A stretch of DNA of 64,000 nucleotides from Eunapius fragilis (GCA_963681505.1 OY811971.1:9109991-9173990); one strand, 5' to 3'. Shown: positions 11,461 through 22,716, numbered from the stretch's first letter. Program-made: numbers and translations. The notes: generated from the sequence alone by a model not told the origin.

Positions 11461-12686
11461 ATCATCCTAATGTGCAGCATTTTAAACATGGAATCCCACC
11501 TAAGACACTTCTTGCTGACAAAGCCATATACCAACCAGGAGCAGCACGGAAGGTACCCTGTTATTGTTGTTTGTCCACATTCATTTTATTATATTTATGT
11601 GCAGGCATCCCATGCTGTAATCCAGAAGTTTAGTCAAGTTTGATGCAATTGGTAACAGTAGGGGTTGTGTCAGCCACTGTGGAGGAATTTAGCATGATGG
11701 ATCCACCATTCACTATGACCTACTGCAGAGTGCCATGAGCACTATGCAATCATGTCACAGAGCAGAGACTTGGTGTGTACAGGAAGCTATGTTCAGTTAT
11801 GCAAACCATTTCAGCAGGTATGTGTATGCATACACGTTCACATAAATGACTGCATGGCAATATTTCCTTTAACTATCAGTTAAGTTATGGAGAGCTTCTG
11901 GCAAACCTGTCACTAGGAAATGGAGCTACTGTTTGCATAATTCGGGTTTGAGGCAGTAGAAGTGGAACCAGGAGTACCATTGCTTAGTGAATTCGACTGC
12001 CCTTACTATAACCTGACAAGGACCATTTCTCAACTGACAGCAGCAACATCAGTACTGCAATATCCATGATGCAACATTGTGAAGAGGAAGAGGGTGGCTG
12101 TCACTTTGTGGAAACTGATGTGTACCAACTTGTGGCAAGACAGGAGACAATCCAGCAGAAACTAACATTTCAGCATGACTGGACAAACACTTTATACTGT
12201 AGGAATCTATACTGTGTGTTTGTCTGTATTTAATGCGTTGTCCAATTAAAAGCTTGCAAAACTGAGACTAATTGTATAATCAAGCGAAGGGTTAAAAGAT
12301 ACCTATATATTCCAGGTACTGTAGATACAGTATTGGAACACCCATTGTTACGGTCTAGTACCAGCATCGTCTACGGCATCGAAGTAAACTGTAGCTTACG
12401 CCTACCTTACGGTCGCGGCAACATTTGATCCCGTAACATATAGTGTAACATATATCGGTACAGGATGTTGTAATCGATCCAACATTGTTACAGGCACCGT
12501 AACAGGAAAAAATTTCTTGTTGTGTAGTCCTGGTTACTTAGGGTTCGGGCGGGCTAAATATTCCAGGCTTATGCTTTTCTAAAAATGCGGGTGATTGCAT
12601 TACTGTGCGGGTGAGCGGATGAATTCATTCAATTGCGGGTGACACCCGCAAAATGCGGGTGAGTTGGAAGGTCTGGGGTCCGGCCC
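11372..12686. other. No gene recognised
   Basis: 11,460-12,240 has a moderately GC-rich, coding-like texture (for example MESHLRHFLLTKPYTNQEQH at 11,490-11,550) but frames break constantly and I recognise no family. 12,340-12,500 repeats GTAAC-like motifs; 12,580-12,660 repeats TGCGGGTGA. Confidence 0.35.
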
Positions 12687-12944
12687 GTTCAATATAGGAT
12701 TGATTGAGGGTTGATGAAGTCATTAATAAAACTTCACTAGCGTCTGGAGGGACAACGGAGAAACGGATCGCTTGTCTCTTTATCGCGATGGAATGAGAGC
12801 ACAACGATCTACAGTTCTACGTTGGTTCCGTGTCATAAAACGGTGTCGCTATAGAGGGGTTGCAGTGTCATCCCGGGAAGGTTCAAAACATTCGCCGCCA
12901 TGTTTTTTTGGTGTCCTAACTATTTTTATGTCATCATTTATTAA

Positions 12945-13690
12945 ATGTGTGACGCGCACGCCACATATTACATGTACATTATGAACAACGCGAGCACCTA
13001 TTACAACGAGCTGTTTCCTAACGACAAACAGAGATACGACAAAAAGCTAGAATGTCTGTATGGACTTGTAACATACTGTGATCCGTTTGGCATATCTGAC
13101 CAGCATTGGGTAGATGATGTTTCTAAGTGGCCTCCAGTTGACTACCCCAGTATTTATACCTACTTGATTGAAACACCCGGAGGTTACACAAGGGAAAGGC
13201 TGAAGGCGTTTAAAAGAGTCTCGAGGCGTACAATTACTATCAAAGGTCAGGGGTCGGAAGTTTTTAGTGTCCCCAGTTCTATTACAGAATGTTTACTGAA
13301 TTCCTCTCCTTATTTACATGTATCTAGTGGTTGGGTGCGTGCTGTACTTTATCATGACCAGCTGGACTTCGAGTGTGCACTAGGCAACCATTTCTGGCTG
13401 CAACCCCGGATGGTGTCGTTTCTTGCAGCTGTTGTGGTGAAGGTCTGCTGGAGATCAAATGCCCTTTCAAGTATCGAAATAGTCAACCAGCCAGTATAGA
13501 GGATGAATCCTACCTCCACAAAGTTGGCAGTGAAGTCACACTGGACAAAAAACATGACTACTACTATCAAGTACAAGGGCAGATGGCCATCTGGAAGAAA
13601 CCATACTGTGACTTTGCCTGTTGGACAACAAAAGGGCTAATCATCACCAGGATACAAGCTGATGGCAATTTTTTCGTGAAAGCAGGAATC
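12945..13690 (+). pseudogene. YqaJ-like exonuclease of ISL2EU element
   Basis: YqaJ-type nucleases are PD-(D/E)XK exonucleases related to phage recombination enzymes. Here the catalytic signature is visible as FLAATPDG (about 13,385-13,408) followed by LLEIKCPF (about 13,447-13,470), and the family's HDYYYQVQGQMAI motif at about 13,551-13,590. The N-terminal 140 residues (NNASTYYNELFPND onward, 12,981-13,370) lie in a different frame from the catalytic part, so there is a frameshift near 13,370. The end runs directly into the antisense transposase, so the C-terminus is also truncated. It probably acted in element transposition. Confidence 0.8.
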
Positions 13691-15336
13691 TCAAGCTTTG
13701 CTCCCCTGATAAGTAACTCATCTGCAATATTAAATCCACGATCAGCAAGAATCAAGTCTCCCCCCTCTATCATATCAAGAAAACCACATTTCTGTGTGAT
13801 GACTTTATCAGACACTCTACCCCCCCCCCCCCCCATGCTTTGGAGATAAATGATATTGCCCCAGTTGGTGCCACGGCAATGAAAACGTTGACAGTATTAT
13901 GCTTTTTGTAATTTGAATATGTGGCAGCTCTTGCTTGAAATGAAAGCGGGCGTTCAATAAAGACTTCAAAACAGTCAATTATGCATCTTGCATTTTGGAA
14001 ATAAGGTTTAAATACAGCTGGCAATCTTTCCCTCAGTAGTTCTGCATCAGGCCATATAATAAGTTGCTGAAGATTGACATACATACAAAATGTCTATACA
14101 CTTATGAAAAGATTTACTAACTGATGCAAGATGAAGATTAAAACGGTATGCTAGATCTCTGAATGGAGGATTTAGCCGTAACTTAACCAAACAAGTAAAC
14201 AAACTATTCTCTGCTTTTTTTTGTGATCTGAAGTATGGTTTCACAATGTCATAAAGTGTTAGGAACAATGCAAATCTCGGAAGACCTGTATAGAAGCATG
14301 TTTTATCATCATTATATGCAATGACATTTGCTCCAAATCTTGCTTCATTTAACTCAGTGTTCACACATAACAGCTGGTGTCTAAGAATTGTATTTGCAGT
14401 TTTAAGTTCATGACAGATTTTTTCTAAGGCATTATAGCCAAGACAGTTATCATCATTACCACCATCACTTTCATCACCACCACCATCATCACAAGTAACA
14501 GTTTCATCACCACCACTATCATCACAAGTATCTCCTTCATTGTCACAACTGCGACCATCATTACCATCACAAAGAACATCATCATCACTACTGCCACCAT
14601 CACCACCATCACAAACAAAATCTTCATCTTCATCATCACTACGCCACCATCACCACCATCACAAACAAAATCTTCATCATCATCACTACTGCCACCATCA
14701 TTGCAAGTATCACCTTCATCATGATTACGACCACCATCGCCATTACAAAAAAAAAATCATCAACTTTCCTCACAACCAGTATCACGTTCATCAACATCAC
14801 CATTGTTAGCACAATTACCATGATCATCAGATGCATCTCCTTCACATTGATCAAAGCCAACTGACCCAATTCCTGTACCAAATTCACCAATAGAACATCC
14901 TATCTCAACAATGTTAGAACTAGCGTTGGAGTGTTCACCTGTACCATCACTCTGCACAATCTCATTGCACACGTTCACAGGTTGATTTGGAGGCCTTGAA
15001 AAGATTGACGGCACAAAATCAATGTGACTGTGGTCACGAGATGGTTGCCCTAGGTAAAAAAAAACAAGTTAATGCTATGTTAGAATGGTTTTTATCTCCC
15101 CACGTACCTGTAACGAAATGTTTATTGCAAATACGGCTATGTGGTGATGTACTGACGAATCCGATCACTGCAATCCATCGTTTCCTCTGAAATCCATCCA
15201 CTGGGATACAAAATAGACGGATCTTTTCATCTTTTTTTCTTAAGCACCTCAAAGCGCAGAAAAGCTTAGGTATTACACCGTGCTCGACACAATTAATAAA
15301 CGATGACGTAAAAATAGTTAGGACACCAAAAAACAT
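13675..15336 (-). pseudogene. THAP + DDE transposase of ISL2EU element
   Basis: The N-terminus (15,336-15,034) is a THAP zinc finger: CALRC, then FCIP, RKRW, and RICNKHF give the C2CH pattern for DNA binding. A long Asp/Asn/Gly-rich segment follows, encoded by a CAT/ATC microsatellite (14,440-14,860) and out of frame in places. Next come a helix-turn-helix-like region (14,364-14,050; FRDLAYRFNLHLASVSKSF) and a DDE_4-type catalytic domain: ARCIIDCFEVFIERP supplies the first Asp and DLILADRGF (about 13,720) the second. The expected third acidic residue (HVERVIG-type motif) is absent because the sequence stops at IPAFTKK and abuts the YqaJ gene. A short shift also occurs near 13,830 at a C run. 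Nonfunctional. Confidence 0.82.
14440..14860. repeat. CAT/ATC-rich microsatellite within transposase
   Basis: Irregular repeats of CATCATCAC and ACCACCATC, with a local duplication of CACAAACAAAATCTTCATC at about 14,609 and 14,660. It encodes the acidic linker of the transposase on the - strand. Open frames on the + strand here are spurious. Confidence 0.85.
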
Positions 15337-15445
15337 GGCGGCAAGTGTTTTGAACCTTCCCGGGATGACACTGCAACCCCTCTATAGAGAAACAATTTCC
15401 TGTTTCTCGTGCCCAGTCCTAACATAATTCATGGTCGTCGTCGTC

Positions 15446-15614
15446 TTCTCCTCCTCCTCCTCCTCCTCCTCCTCCTCCTCCTCCTCCTCCTCCTCCTCCT
15501 CCTCCTCCTCCTCCTCCTCCTCCTCCTCCTCCTCCTCCTCCTCCTCCTCCTCCTCCTCCTCCTCCTCCTCCTCCTCCTCTTCCTCCTCCTCCTCTTCTTC
15601 TTCTTCTTCTTCTT
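15446..15614. repeat. (TCC)n microsatellite, about 55 units
   Basis: A long run of TCC triplets bordered by GTC and TTC triplets. The same position in the other element A copies carries only short GAA or GAC runs (53,069-53,095 and 63,578-63,608), so this is a locus-specific expansion. Confidence 0.95.
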
Positions 15615-15756
15615 AGGAAGGTATAACTCAAGCTAAGAACGGTTTTGAAGAACGGCAATAGTATCAATCGCTTCGAAATTTACTGGCACGTTATCCTTAC
15701 ATGTCATATATATCAAGTTCTATTTAATAAGTGATATTTATTAATAATTTTGATAT

Positions 15757-16160
15757 AACTGTCACCTCTCCTTGAACTCCAGCCATGTTGAGGGATGCTA
15801 GCACATCAGCAGGGTCAACAGCCTATGCAGCAGAATGCAGAAAGTATGAAGTCAACGACACAAAGTGCCAGGAGCTCGGATGGACATGCATTCCTCTAGC
15901 TGTGGAGACCTTTGGACACTGGAGTAAAGAGGCTCAGGCTGTTTTTTTCCCGTCTTGCTTCGTTTATAGCCACCCATCGAGCTAGTCCCAAATCCAGTGT
16001 CCTAAATGAAATCTATAGTCGCCTCAAGCCCTCAACATGTCCTGGTGAGGTCTGTAGCTAGAGCCATCTTAGTGAGGGGGTCTGCAGCATAGGACTCATG
16101 CGAGTAGCGTAGGTAATGGTAGGTAGAATTGTAGTGCATACAGTGTATATAATAATAATA
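15757..16160 (+). mobile_element. LINE fragment 1 (3' end of RT protein)
   Basis: Encodes a piece ending in the conserved C-terminal part of the local LINE protein: [19 protein letters not shown] (about 15,868-15,924). The frame is lost after about 15,980 where a T run changes length. It ends in a short (ATA)n tail near 16,150. Only the extreme 3' end of the element is present, as expected for a 5'-truncated LINE. Confidence 0.75.
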
Positions 16161-16164
16161 ATAA

Positions 16165-16905
16165 TTGATCCACCAGTACATCAAGTTGCTATAAAGTGGT
16201 GGCTTGGCCTAGACATATCCCAGGGGTCCCAGTGTGCACTTTGCCCTGACAATGCCCTAGACCCCCTTGGACATCACGCCATCACTTGTAAGCGGGGGGG
16301 GGGGGGTGATGTGGTAACGCGACATAACACCCTGCGTGATGTACTGGCTGAAACGTGCCATCGGGCTCATCTCAGTGTCCAGGTGGAAGCTGGCAGTGAC
16401 CTCACTGCTGACCATAGCCACACCCGCCCTGCCGACCTTTTGTTGACCAACTGGGCTACGGGCAAGACAGCAGCATTTGATGTATCTGTGACCTCTCCGC
16501 TTAATACTCTCACCTTGTTGGAAGCAGGAGTGTCTGCAGGTTCAGCTGCCAGAGCCACTGAAGATAGAACACATAAAGCCAATGATGCCAAGTGTGATGA
16601 ACTGGGCTGGTTGTGTGTTCCCTTGGTTACTGAAACTTATGGTGCATAGGGAAAGGAAGCCACAGAAGCTTTCTCCCAGGTGGCCTCTCGGATTGCCACC
16701 TTAACTTGCAGGCCCAAGTCAGTAGTATTAAGTGACATTTATGGCAGGCTGAACCTTCACCTGGTGAGAGCCAACGCCACAGCCATCCTCACCAGATGTG
16801 TCCTGTCTTAAACTATTGATATACTTCATAGTGTGTAATGTATTATTGTTGTTTTACTTGTGTGTGCATTCAAAATAATAATAATAATAATAATAATAAT
16901 GTACT
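16165..16905 (+). mobile_element. LINE fragment 2 (3' end), (AAT)n tail
   Basis: Carries AIKWWLGLDISQGSQCALCP, LDPLGHHAITCKRGG, ADLLLTNWATGK and CDELGWLCVPLVTETYGA in one frame (about 16,190-16,649), then a stop before the usual C-terminus. CxxC and HxxxC patterns suggest a zinc-binding segment. The 10-G run at 16,297 may shift length. It ends in a (TAA)n tail at 16,876-16,900. Confidence 0.8.
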
Positions 16906-16939
16906 ATTTTATTGTATCTGTATTGTCTTGTATCATTAA

Positions 16940-17990
16940 TGTAGCCTGGAAACAGGCTCAACTTGGCTTGAGCTACGGTGGCCTTGGTCTGCGCTCAATT
17001 TCACACCATTCCTGTGCGGCATACATTGCATCACTGAGCTTTTCTGGCCTGGGGAGTGCTGACAACCCTCACCTGATGCGGTCAATTGTCAAGTACAATG
17101 GTTTGGTCTCACCTCCAGATGGCATCTCTGTGGAGTCTATTTTAGCTTCCCCGATCCCACAGAGAATCTTGTCTCAGAGGCTGGATGACCACTCTTTTGG
17201 GCTTGTAATTGCAGCTGCAACTGATGCAGACAAAGCACGTCTTCTTTCTACATCTGCACCCCATGCAGCCTCTTGGCTCTCAGTTGTGCCTTCTATAGGT
17301 CTTGGGCTACATTTAGATCCCAATGAGCTTCAGATAGCAGTGAAGTGGTGGTTGGGCTTGGACACTTCCAGAGGCTCTTCATGTGGTCTCTGCCCTGATG
17401 TGGCATTGGACCCTCTAGGCCATCATGCAGCTACCTGCCGGCGTGGTGGCGATGTAGTTATACGTCACAATAGGTTGCGTGATGTCTTTCTGAGCTTTTG
17501 CCACCAAGCCCACATTGCAGCAAGGTTAGAAGCTGGAAGTGGCCTCACTCCAGGACTGGATCGCGCTCGCCCAGCTGATGTGCTAGTGAGGGACTGGGCT
17601 CAAGGCAAGCCGGCGGCCTTTGACATCACGGTCACATCTCCTCTTACCCCTGCTATTTTGGCTGAGGCAAGTAGGAGGGTGGGTGCTGCTGCTGAAGCTG
17701 CAGAAAACAGAAAGCACACAGCCAATGACCCTAAATGTGCTGAACTAGGCTGGAGGTGTGTGCCTCTAGCAGTAGAAACTTACTGCAATTGGGGTGAGGA
17801 AGCAAGAGGAACCTTTGCTCTACTGGCCACACGCTTGGCCTTTGGCTCTTCCTCATTTCGTAAAGCCAGGGTGATCAGTGACATGTTTGGAAGGTTGAAT
17901 ATCACCCTGGTGAGAGCCATAGCAAGGGCCATACTGGCTAGGACTGTGATCCCTTCTGACTTTAGTTAAATAATAATAATATGTTGGTAT
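16940..17990 (+). mobile_element. LINE fragment 3, longest open 3' portion
   Basis: One frame of about 340 codons stays open to 17,969. It aligns with fragments 1, 2 and those at 41.8 and 49.8 kb: LSYGGLGLRSISHHS, WLSVVPSIGLGLHLDPNE, CGLCPDVALDPLGHHAATC, RPADVLVRDWAQGKPAAFD, CAELGWRCVPLAVETY, and a final TLVRAIARAILAR. This is the C-terminal portion of a non-LTR retrotransposon protein; the reverse transcriptase core lies upstream in the full element and is absent here. A short TAA-rich tail follows. Confidence 0.85.
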
Positions 17991-18144
17991 GTATTATGTA
18001 TATATGCGTATTTGTGCTCCCTTCTGACTATGTGCATTTATTCATTAATATTTACAATTTAAAAATAATAATTTTCGGCTGTATAAATACTCTAACCTGC
18101 ACTAAAATTATTGATGTTCCTATCGCAGTTTAATAGTTGTTGCT

Positions 18145-18351
18145 TTGGCTAGTGAAGTTGTTTTTCTAAAATTGCCTTTGCGTAATCAAAAGAAGAAATC
18201 TAAGCAACGAGCGGAATACCTCCAAAAGCAAGACGCGAACAAAGCTAAAGCCCGAGCGCTCTACAAGGCCAATCCCGATAAAAAGAAGGCCTCTGTACGC
18301 GACAGTTACAAGGCAGATCCAGAAAAGAACTTCTACAGCAGATATATGTGA
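18145..18351 (+). pseudogene. Charged-repeat protein fragment (element A copy 1)
   Basis: The same protein start as the gene at 55,275-55,997 on the - strand: NQKKKSKQRAEYLQKQDANK, then KARALYKANPDKKKASVRDS. It diverges after DPEKN and stops at 18,351; the longer copy continues for about 170 more codons. The region upstream (18,065-18,144) matches the 5' region of the other copy. Lys/Arg-rich, probably helical or coiled; function unknown. Confidence 0.7.
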
Positions 18352-18560
18352 AGCAAGAGGCTCCAATTAGAATGTGTCTCCCCCACACCACTGCCCTTGC
18401 AGAAAAAAAAACCCGGCAACAACTAGCCACTCGTATACCTACAGATATGCCAAACGAGTGCAATACAAGACATGACAAGGTGTCAAGCGCGCTACTGAAA
18501 GGACCAACAAAGCGACCACCCGAAGGTGCATTTCACCATGCATGTTGGATCTGGACATAA

Positions 18561-19244
18561 ATTATAGCATGTATAGTGTATCGCTAAAACGGAAGGAATT
18601 TTTTATGCAACAGTTACAGCGGTAGATATTGCATCTCTCTCCACTTTTAGTGCTGTCTGAAATGTGTGCACGCTTTTCTATGACAACAATTTCGTAATAA
18701 TGTGTATTGTGGTGCATAGTTTATATCTGATAATAGTGTCAAAGTTGCTGATGACAACGTATTGTGGCATGGTTTATCTGATAATAGCTTGAGATCAGTG
18801 GGTACATGTAATCTCTGTCTGATGTATTTTATGGCTTCACTTGCCAGTGGAGGATTTGAATTTTATGTTTTAACTAATGGTTGTTTAAATCACCTGTTCC
18901 AGGTCCAGGTCCAGGAGTCGCTCCACCCGCTCCACATCCAGGTCCAGGAGTCATTCCACGTCCAGCTGCAGGATTAGCTCCACCTGCTCTACCTGCTGTA
19001 TATCCTGGACACAGCAGTATATCCTGGTCCAGAAGATGCCCTGGGTTTTATTAGCTATATATGAAATACTTGTACTTATTGTTTAAATAGTAATATTGTG
19101 TGTTCTAATGGTACACCCACACCTCAAAAATTTGCATGGCCACGAGATTCTAAATTAAAACTGTCATTTGACATTCTTGCTACATGGGTATATAAGTTTC
19201 AAAAACTAAATACAATACTAAATCCACCAAAAAAAATGTAGGAA
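18561..19244. other. No gene; Pro/Gly-rich coding-like patch at 18,899-19,020
   Basis: Mostly AT-rich spacer. From 18,899 to 19,020 one frame encodes a Pro/Gly-rich peptide (PGPGPGVAPPAPHPGPGV) followed by a short PALPAVYPG-type repeat. It could be an exon or gene fragment, but no splice partners were found. Confidence 0.35.
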
Positions 19245-19531
19245 ACAAGTGATACAAACATTCTCTATGCAAGAAGGTTGGTGGTATATAGGAATCAAAG
19301 GCGGTGGTGGTGTAAAAAGCAAGGGAACAAGGCTTGTGATTGAAAAGGAATATAGACCTATATTAGCACACACAGTTAAACATGACGCGCGCGCGCCATG
19401 CTGCTAATATAGGTCTTTGTCATTTTTCCTTTTCAATCACAAGCCTTGTTCCCTTGCTTTTTACACCATCACTGACTTTGATTCCTATATACCACCAACC
19501 TTCTCGCATAGAGAATATTTTTATCACTTGT
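19245..19531. mobile_element. Hairpin MITE, diverged ACAAGTRAT family member
   Basis: Almost the whole 287 bp is an inverted repeat: ACAAGTGATACAAACATTCTC at the left and GAGAATATTTTTATCACTTGT at the right, with arms sharing GGTGTAAAAAGCAAGGGAAC in inverted orientation. The centre is ACGCGCGCGCGCC. Architecture and motifs match the MITEs at 52,558 and 53,889. Confidence 0.88.
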
Positions 19532-19919
19532 TATAAATTACATTTTGAACGGTCCGCGATGTCACCCGCGCCGGGTAGTCCGCTATGACATAATTAAATG
19601 TGAAGCATTTCGTGTATACTTTGCGTAGGCGTACTCGTAAACTACAAAAGTCTACGTACAGGATCACCCAGCGAATATATCTGAGGATATAGATATAGAT
19701 GGAGTGCCTACCTCCAGGGAGGGCAGGAAGAAGAAGAAGCGTCGACTGCTCCTTGTCGACCATGACCATGGTACGCCAATACGTAGAGTTGTATAAAATT
19801 AATGCGCGTTTGTGCAGTTGTTTCGAAGTAGTCGCACTGGAAGAAGCAGTTCTACATGGAATATATACGAACCTCAAAATTCTGAGTAAGCCGTACAAGT
19901 TTCTGCTTGTATACGGTCA

Positions 19920-20451
19920 ATGGAAAATTTGTATGCATTTACCAGTTACGATTCAGAATCTGCTGATGAAAGTCCAACGGACTCAACTGCAGAACTATGC
20001 GCGTTTGAAAATCAACCCTGGTAAGGTCGAAGTAACCGTGCAGCCCACCTGCATCCTCCACTTGCACATATGCATGTGTTTTGTGAGTGCAAAAGCAAAC
20101 GAATATTATTCATATGGCGGCATGGTCGCAGGTTCAATAGCTAAGCCAGCTGGCTGATCACGTATCCGTGAAACCTTTTCGTTGAGGGCAAACACCATGC
20201 GTGTCGGCTGCAGTTAATAGGATAAAGTGAATCACAATATTGTCGGCAACGTTTAGCAGTGCGTAAATATAGACGTGTAGTAAGTTATACGAGGATCATT
20301 GTGTCGAAAACTCACTACAAAGGTGGCATGCATGCCATCAAGTCACAACAGTTAGTACATCTTGGTTCCTATGGGTAAAAATATATAAGCGTCTACTTAT
20401 AGGAGGGGAGAGGGGGGTTAGCTCGCGCGCGCACGCGCGCACACACACATG

Positions 20452-20519
<68 letters not shown>

Positions 20520-22022
20520 AGACCATATAGCTAGTAACACCATTATTGAACAGGCCAACATCGTTATTAACGTTAGTCCTGTACCACGATCCATCCATAT
20601 TTATTATATCCCCATGTCTATATAATCAGGTATGCAGGAAACCTTTCCAGGATTATCGCTGAAAGAATATTGGAAGAACTTCGTGACGGAACCTTCTTGG
20701 TAAGAAGTACGGAGCCTAATTCGGAATACACCTATGCGATTGCAATAAAGTTAGTACCCCCCAAGCAAACAATTATATTATCAACTAAAATTCATGGACT
20801 TTCTTATAGGTGGGTGAACAGGTGCTTCCATGTGAGGATTTATTCGCAAGACAGACGATTGACAGTTGCCCTGGACAACAGCCAAACATTCTCTACAATG
20901 AAGGTATATGTCACTATATACAGATGTTTACCGCCAGTTTCCGGCACATATACTGTGTCAAGTATCATGCATCACAAAAGCAATACCATCTCAATATATC
21001 CAAAAGCATGGAATCGAGTTGTGTTATTCCTACATGCATACGCATAGTATATCACATGGTTATGCGTGTATTGACGAGCATTGTAATGAAGTCACTTGTG
21101 GATACATGTTTGTTTGTAAACATTGTACCGCACGCAGGAATTGATAGAACATTTCAAAGAACACTCGCTTGGCATCTATTTTCCATCCATTAATACGGTG
21201 TTGAGGTATCCTTACAAGGAGGAACAACGTACTTGTAGCAGAAAAGGTGAATTATATAACATATGCTACTGCGGCTTGGCGATTGCATGTATCACAGCGA
21301 AAAAACATCGAGAATCAATTTTTGATTTCATAAAAGTATTATTTTATGAAAGTTTGCTCAATTGTCTTTACAATAAAATTGCATGCTTGAACGCGTTACG
21401 TACATGTGTACATGCATGCATAGATAATGTTTGTATTATTCACTAAACCTCAGGTGACCAGATCAAAGAGAACGACGTTTGTGCGCCAGCAACGTTAGTG
21501 CTAGCTGCATCGGTGGTAGTGGACTCAGTACGTCCCGTAGATGTCACTCTGCCGTTACTCGAACAGCCGTGAGTTTATGATGTCATTATCTGCAATATTA
21601 CATGCATATACGCATTGTACATGTAAGGTGGTACCATGGTGCAATGTCAAGGGTCGATGCCGAACAGCTGTTGTCCACAAAACCAATCGGCAGCTTTTTA
21701 TTACGAGACTGCGAAAGTTATAGAACAGGGTATTCCTTGTCAATTCGGTAAGCACAGTCCGTGTGCATGCATGTTCAATAGTTTTGATTGCTGCATGCAT
21801 TTTTATCTGGCCTGCAAAAAAAGCAATTCAAGCTCTGACTACCTACACATCAGGGTGTCAAAAATCAACGAGCGCTACATATTAGGACAGTACAGCAAAC
21901 CGTTTGATACCGTGGCACAATGCATTGCGCACTACTGCACCGAGAGTCTTCGGATCAAGAGAGGGGTGTATGCTGCAATGATAATGCCCGTGTGCAAAAC
22001 ACGTGCATTGACCGTGCATTGA
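19920..22022 (+). CDS. Tandem SH2-domain adaptor protein
   Basis: Seven exons join with consistent GT..AG sites and phases: 19,920-20,020, 20,630-20,749, 20,810-20,903, 21,138-21,246, 21,454-21,568, 21,628-21,747 and 21,824-22,022, giving 285 aa. An in-frame TAA at 19,887 precedes the ATG. SH2 domains bind phosphotyrosine. The first starts at WYAGNLSR (residue 34), with the phosphate-binding Arg in GTFLVR (R59), then HVRIYSQD and ELIEHFKEHSLG; it recalls VAV or p85 SH2 domains. The second starts at WYHGAMSR (residue 181), with GSFLLRD (R206), HIRVSKINERYILGQY and CIAHYCTES, closer to NCK/GRB-type domains. There is an acidic 33-residue lead and a roughly 45-residue linker, and no kinase, SH3 or phosphatase domain. 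Probably a cytoplasmic signalling adaptor. Domain identity is strong; orthology is unknown. Confidence 0.85.
20451..20514. repeat. (CA)n microsatellite in SH2 gene intron 1
   Basis: About 30 CA dinucleotides, preceded by GCGCGCGCACGCGCGCACAC. Lies in the first intron of the SH2 gene. Confidence 0.95.
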
Positions 22023-22290
22023 CCTCCTACACATGAGTGTGACAAAGATCTGAAGATCATGATATGTACTCGTGTTTAAAAAGTAACACCTGATACTCGA
22101 TTTAATACATAACGAATTAATACCCAGCACTTCGAATCGTGTAAAACTTAACTCACCGTTATTAATATAATCAATGGTAGAACGCTACGAAGTTTAGATT
22201 TTTTTTTTTAATGATTTATATCAGGAACTACTTTAGTAGTTCCTGTAATTGAAGCGCACCCTCGTACCCGATCCTATCGTCCTCCAGGTT
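22023..22290. other. 3' flank of the SH2 gene, nothing recognised
   Basis: AT-rich. No clear AATAAA within 200 bp of the stop codon. Confidence 0.3.
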
Positions 22291-22319
22291 TCGGTCAGAC
22301 TTCATGCAGGGCTGAAGCG

Positions 22320-22520
22320 GGGTAGGGGGGGGGGGGGGGGGGGGGGGGGGGCTAATGGTTAATTTACAAAACCTCATGGTTTCACATAAGTTATATACCA
22401 CGAAGTGATTATTTGGATTTTTTGTGCCCATAATTCTACCCAGGCAATTGCCTAGTGACCATGTAACGGCATAACGAATTGGATATCATCATAATTACGT
22501 AACAAATTGTTACATAAATA

Positions 22521-22551
<31 letters not shown>

Positions 22552-22682
22552 ACGGCGGGGGGAGTGCGGGTGTCGAAGCAGATTCTGTCCCCCCGCAGAT
22601 TTTATCCCCCCGGACATAATCTGCTAGCGTAAATTGTCCCCCACGCAGTGGCGGCGGAGCAATAAAAAAAGTGATACGGCGG

Positions 22683-22716
<34 letters not shown>

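Larger units (their letters stand above)
12854..15382. mobile_element. ISL2EU (IS4EU)-type DNA transposon, internally deleted
   Basis: About 100-bp TIRs (12,854-12,955 and about 15,285-15,382) begin GAGGGGTTGCAGTGTCATCC. TATA flanks both ends, and the intact copies of the host repeat at 53,148 and 63,661 have a single TATA at this point, showing the empty site. The element encodes a YqaJ-like nuclease (+) and a THAP plus DDE transposase (-), the known pair for ISL2EU elements. The 3' ends of the two genes abut and the transposase C-terminus is missing. Confidence 0.88.
12687..18560 (+). mobile_element. Element A copy 1, split by nested insertions
   Basis: Three pieces at 12,687-12,853, 15,383-about 15,755 and about 18,065-18,560 match, in order, the uninterrupted element A sequence on the - strand at 52,840-53,328 and at 54,183-56,154 plus 63,476-63,846. 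The first gap is an ISL2EU transposon and the second holds three truncated LINE copies. The last piece carries the start of the charged-repeat gene. Element A has no securely identified superfamily; the repeat protein recalls Helitron-like proteins of sponges, but that rests on memory only. Confidence 0.75.

Noticed and set aside
13567-13690. C-terminal extension of the transposase frame (LPSACILVMISPFV..)
   Set aside because: This is the antisense of the YqaJ gene, joined by a deletion, not transposase sequence.
14424-14890. Met/Val-rich and His-rich frames around the CAT repeat
   Set aside because: Out-of-frame readings of the transposase linker microsatellite.
15409-15667. Poly-Leu, poly-Ser and poly-Gly open frames
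   Set aside because: Products of the (TCC)n microsatellite.
20670-21047. Unspliced 125-codon frame in the SH2 gene
   Set aside because: It covers exon 1-2 sequence plus introns; the spliced frame continues into the conserved ELIEHFKEHSLG exon.
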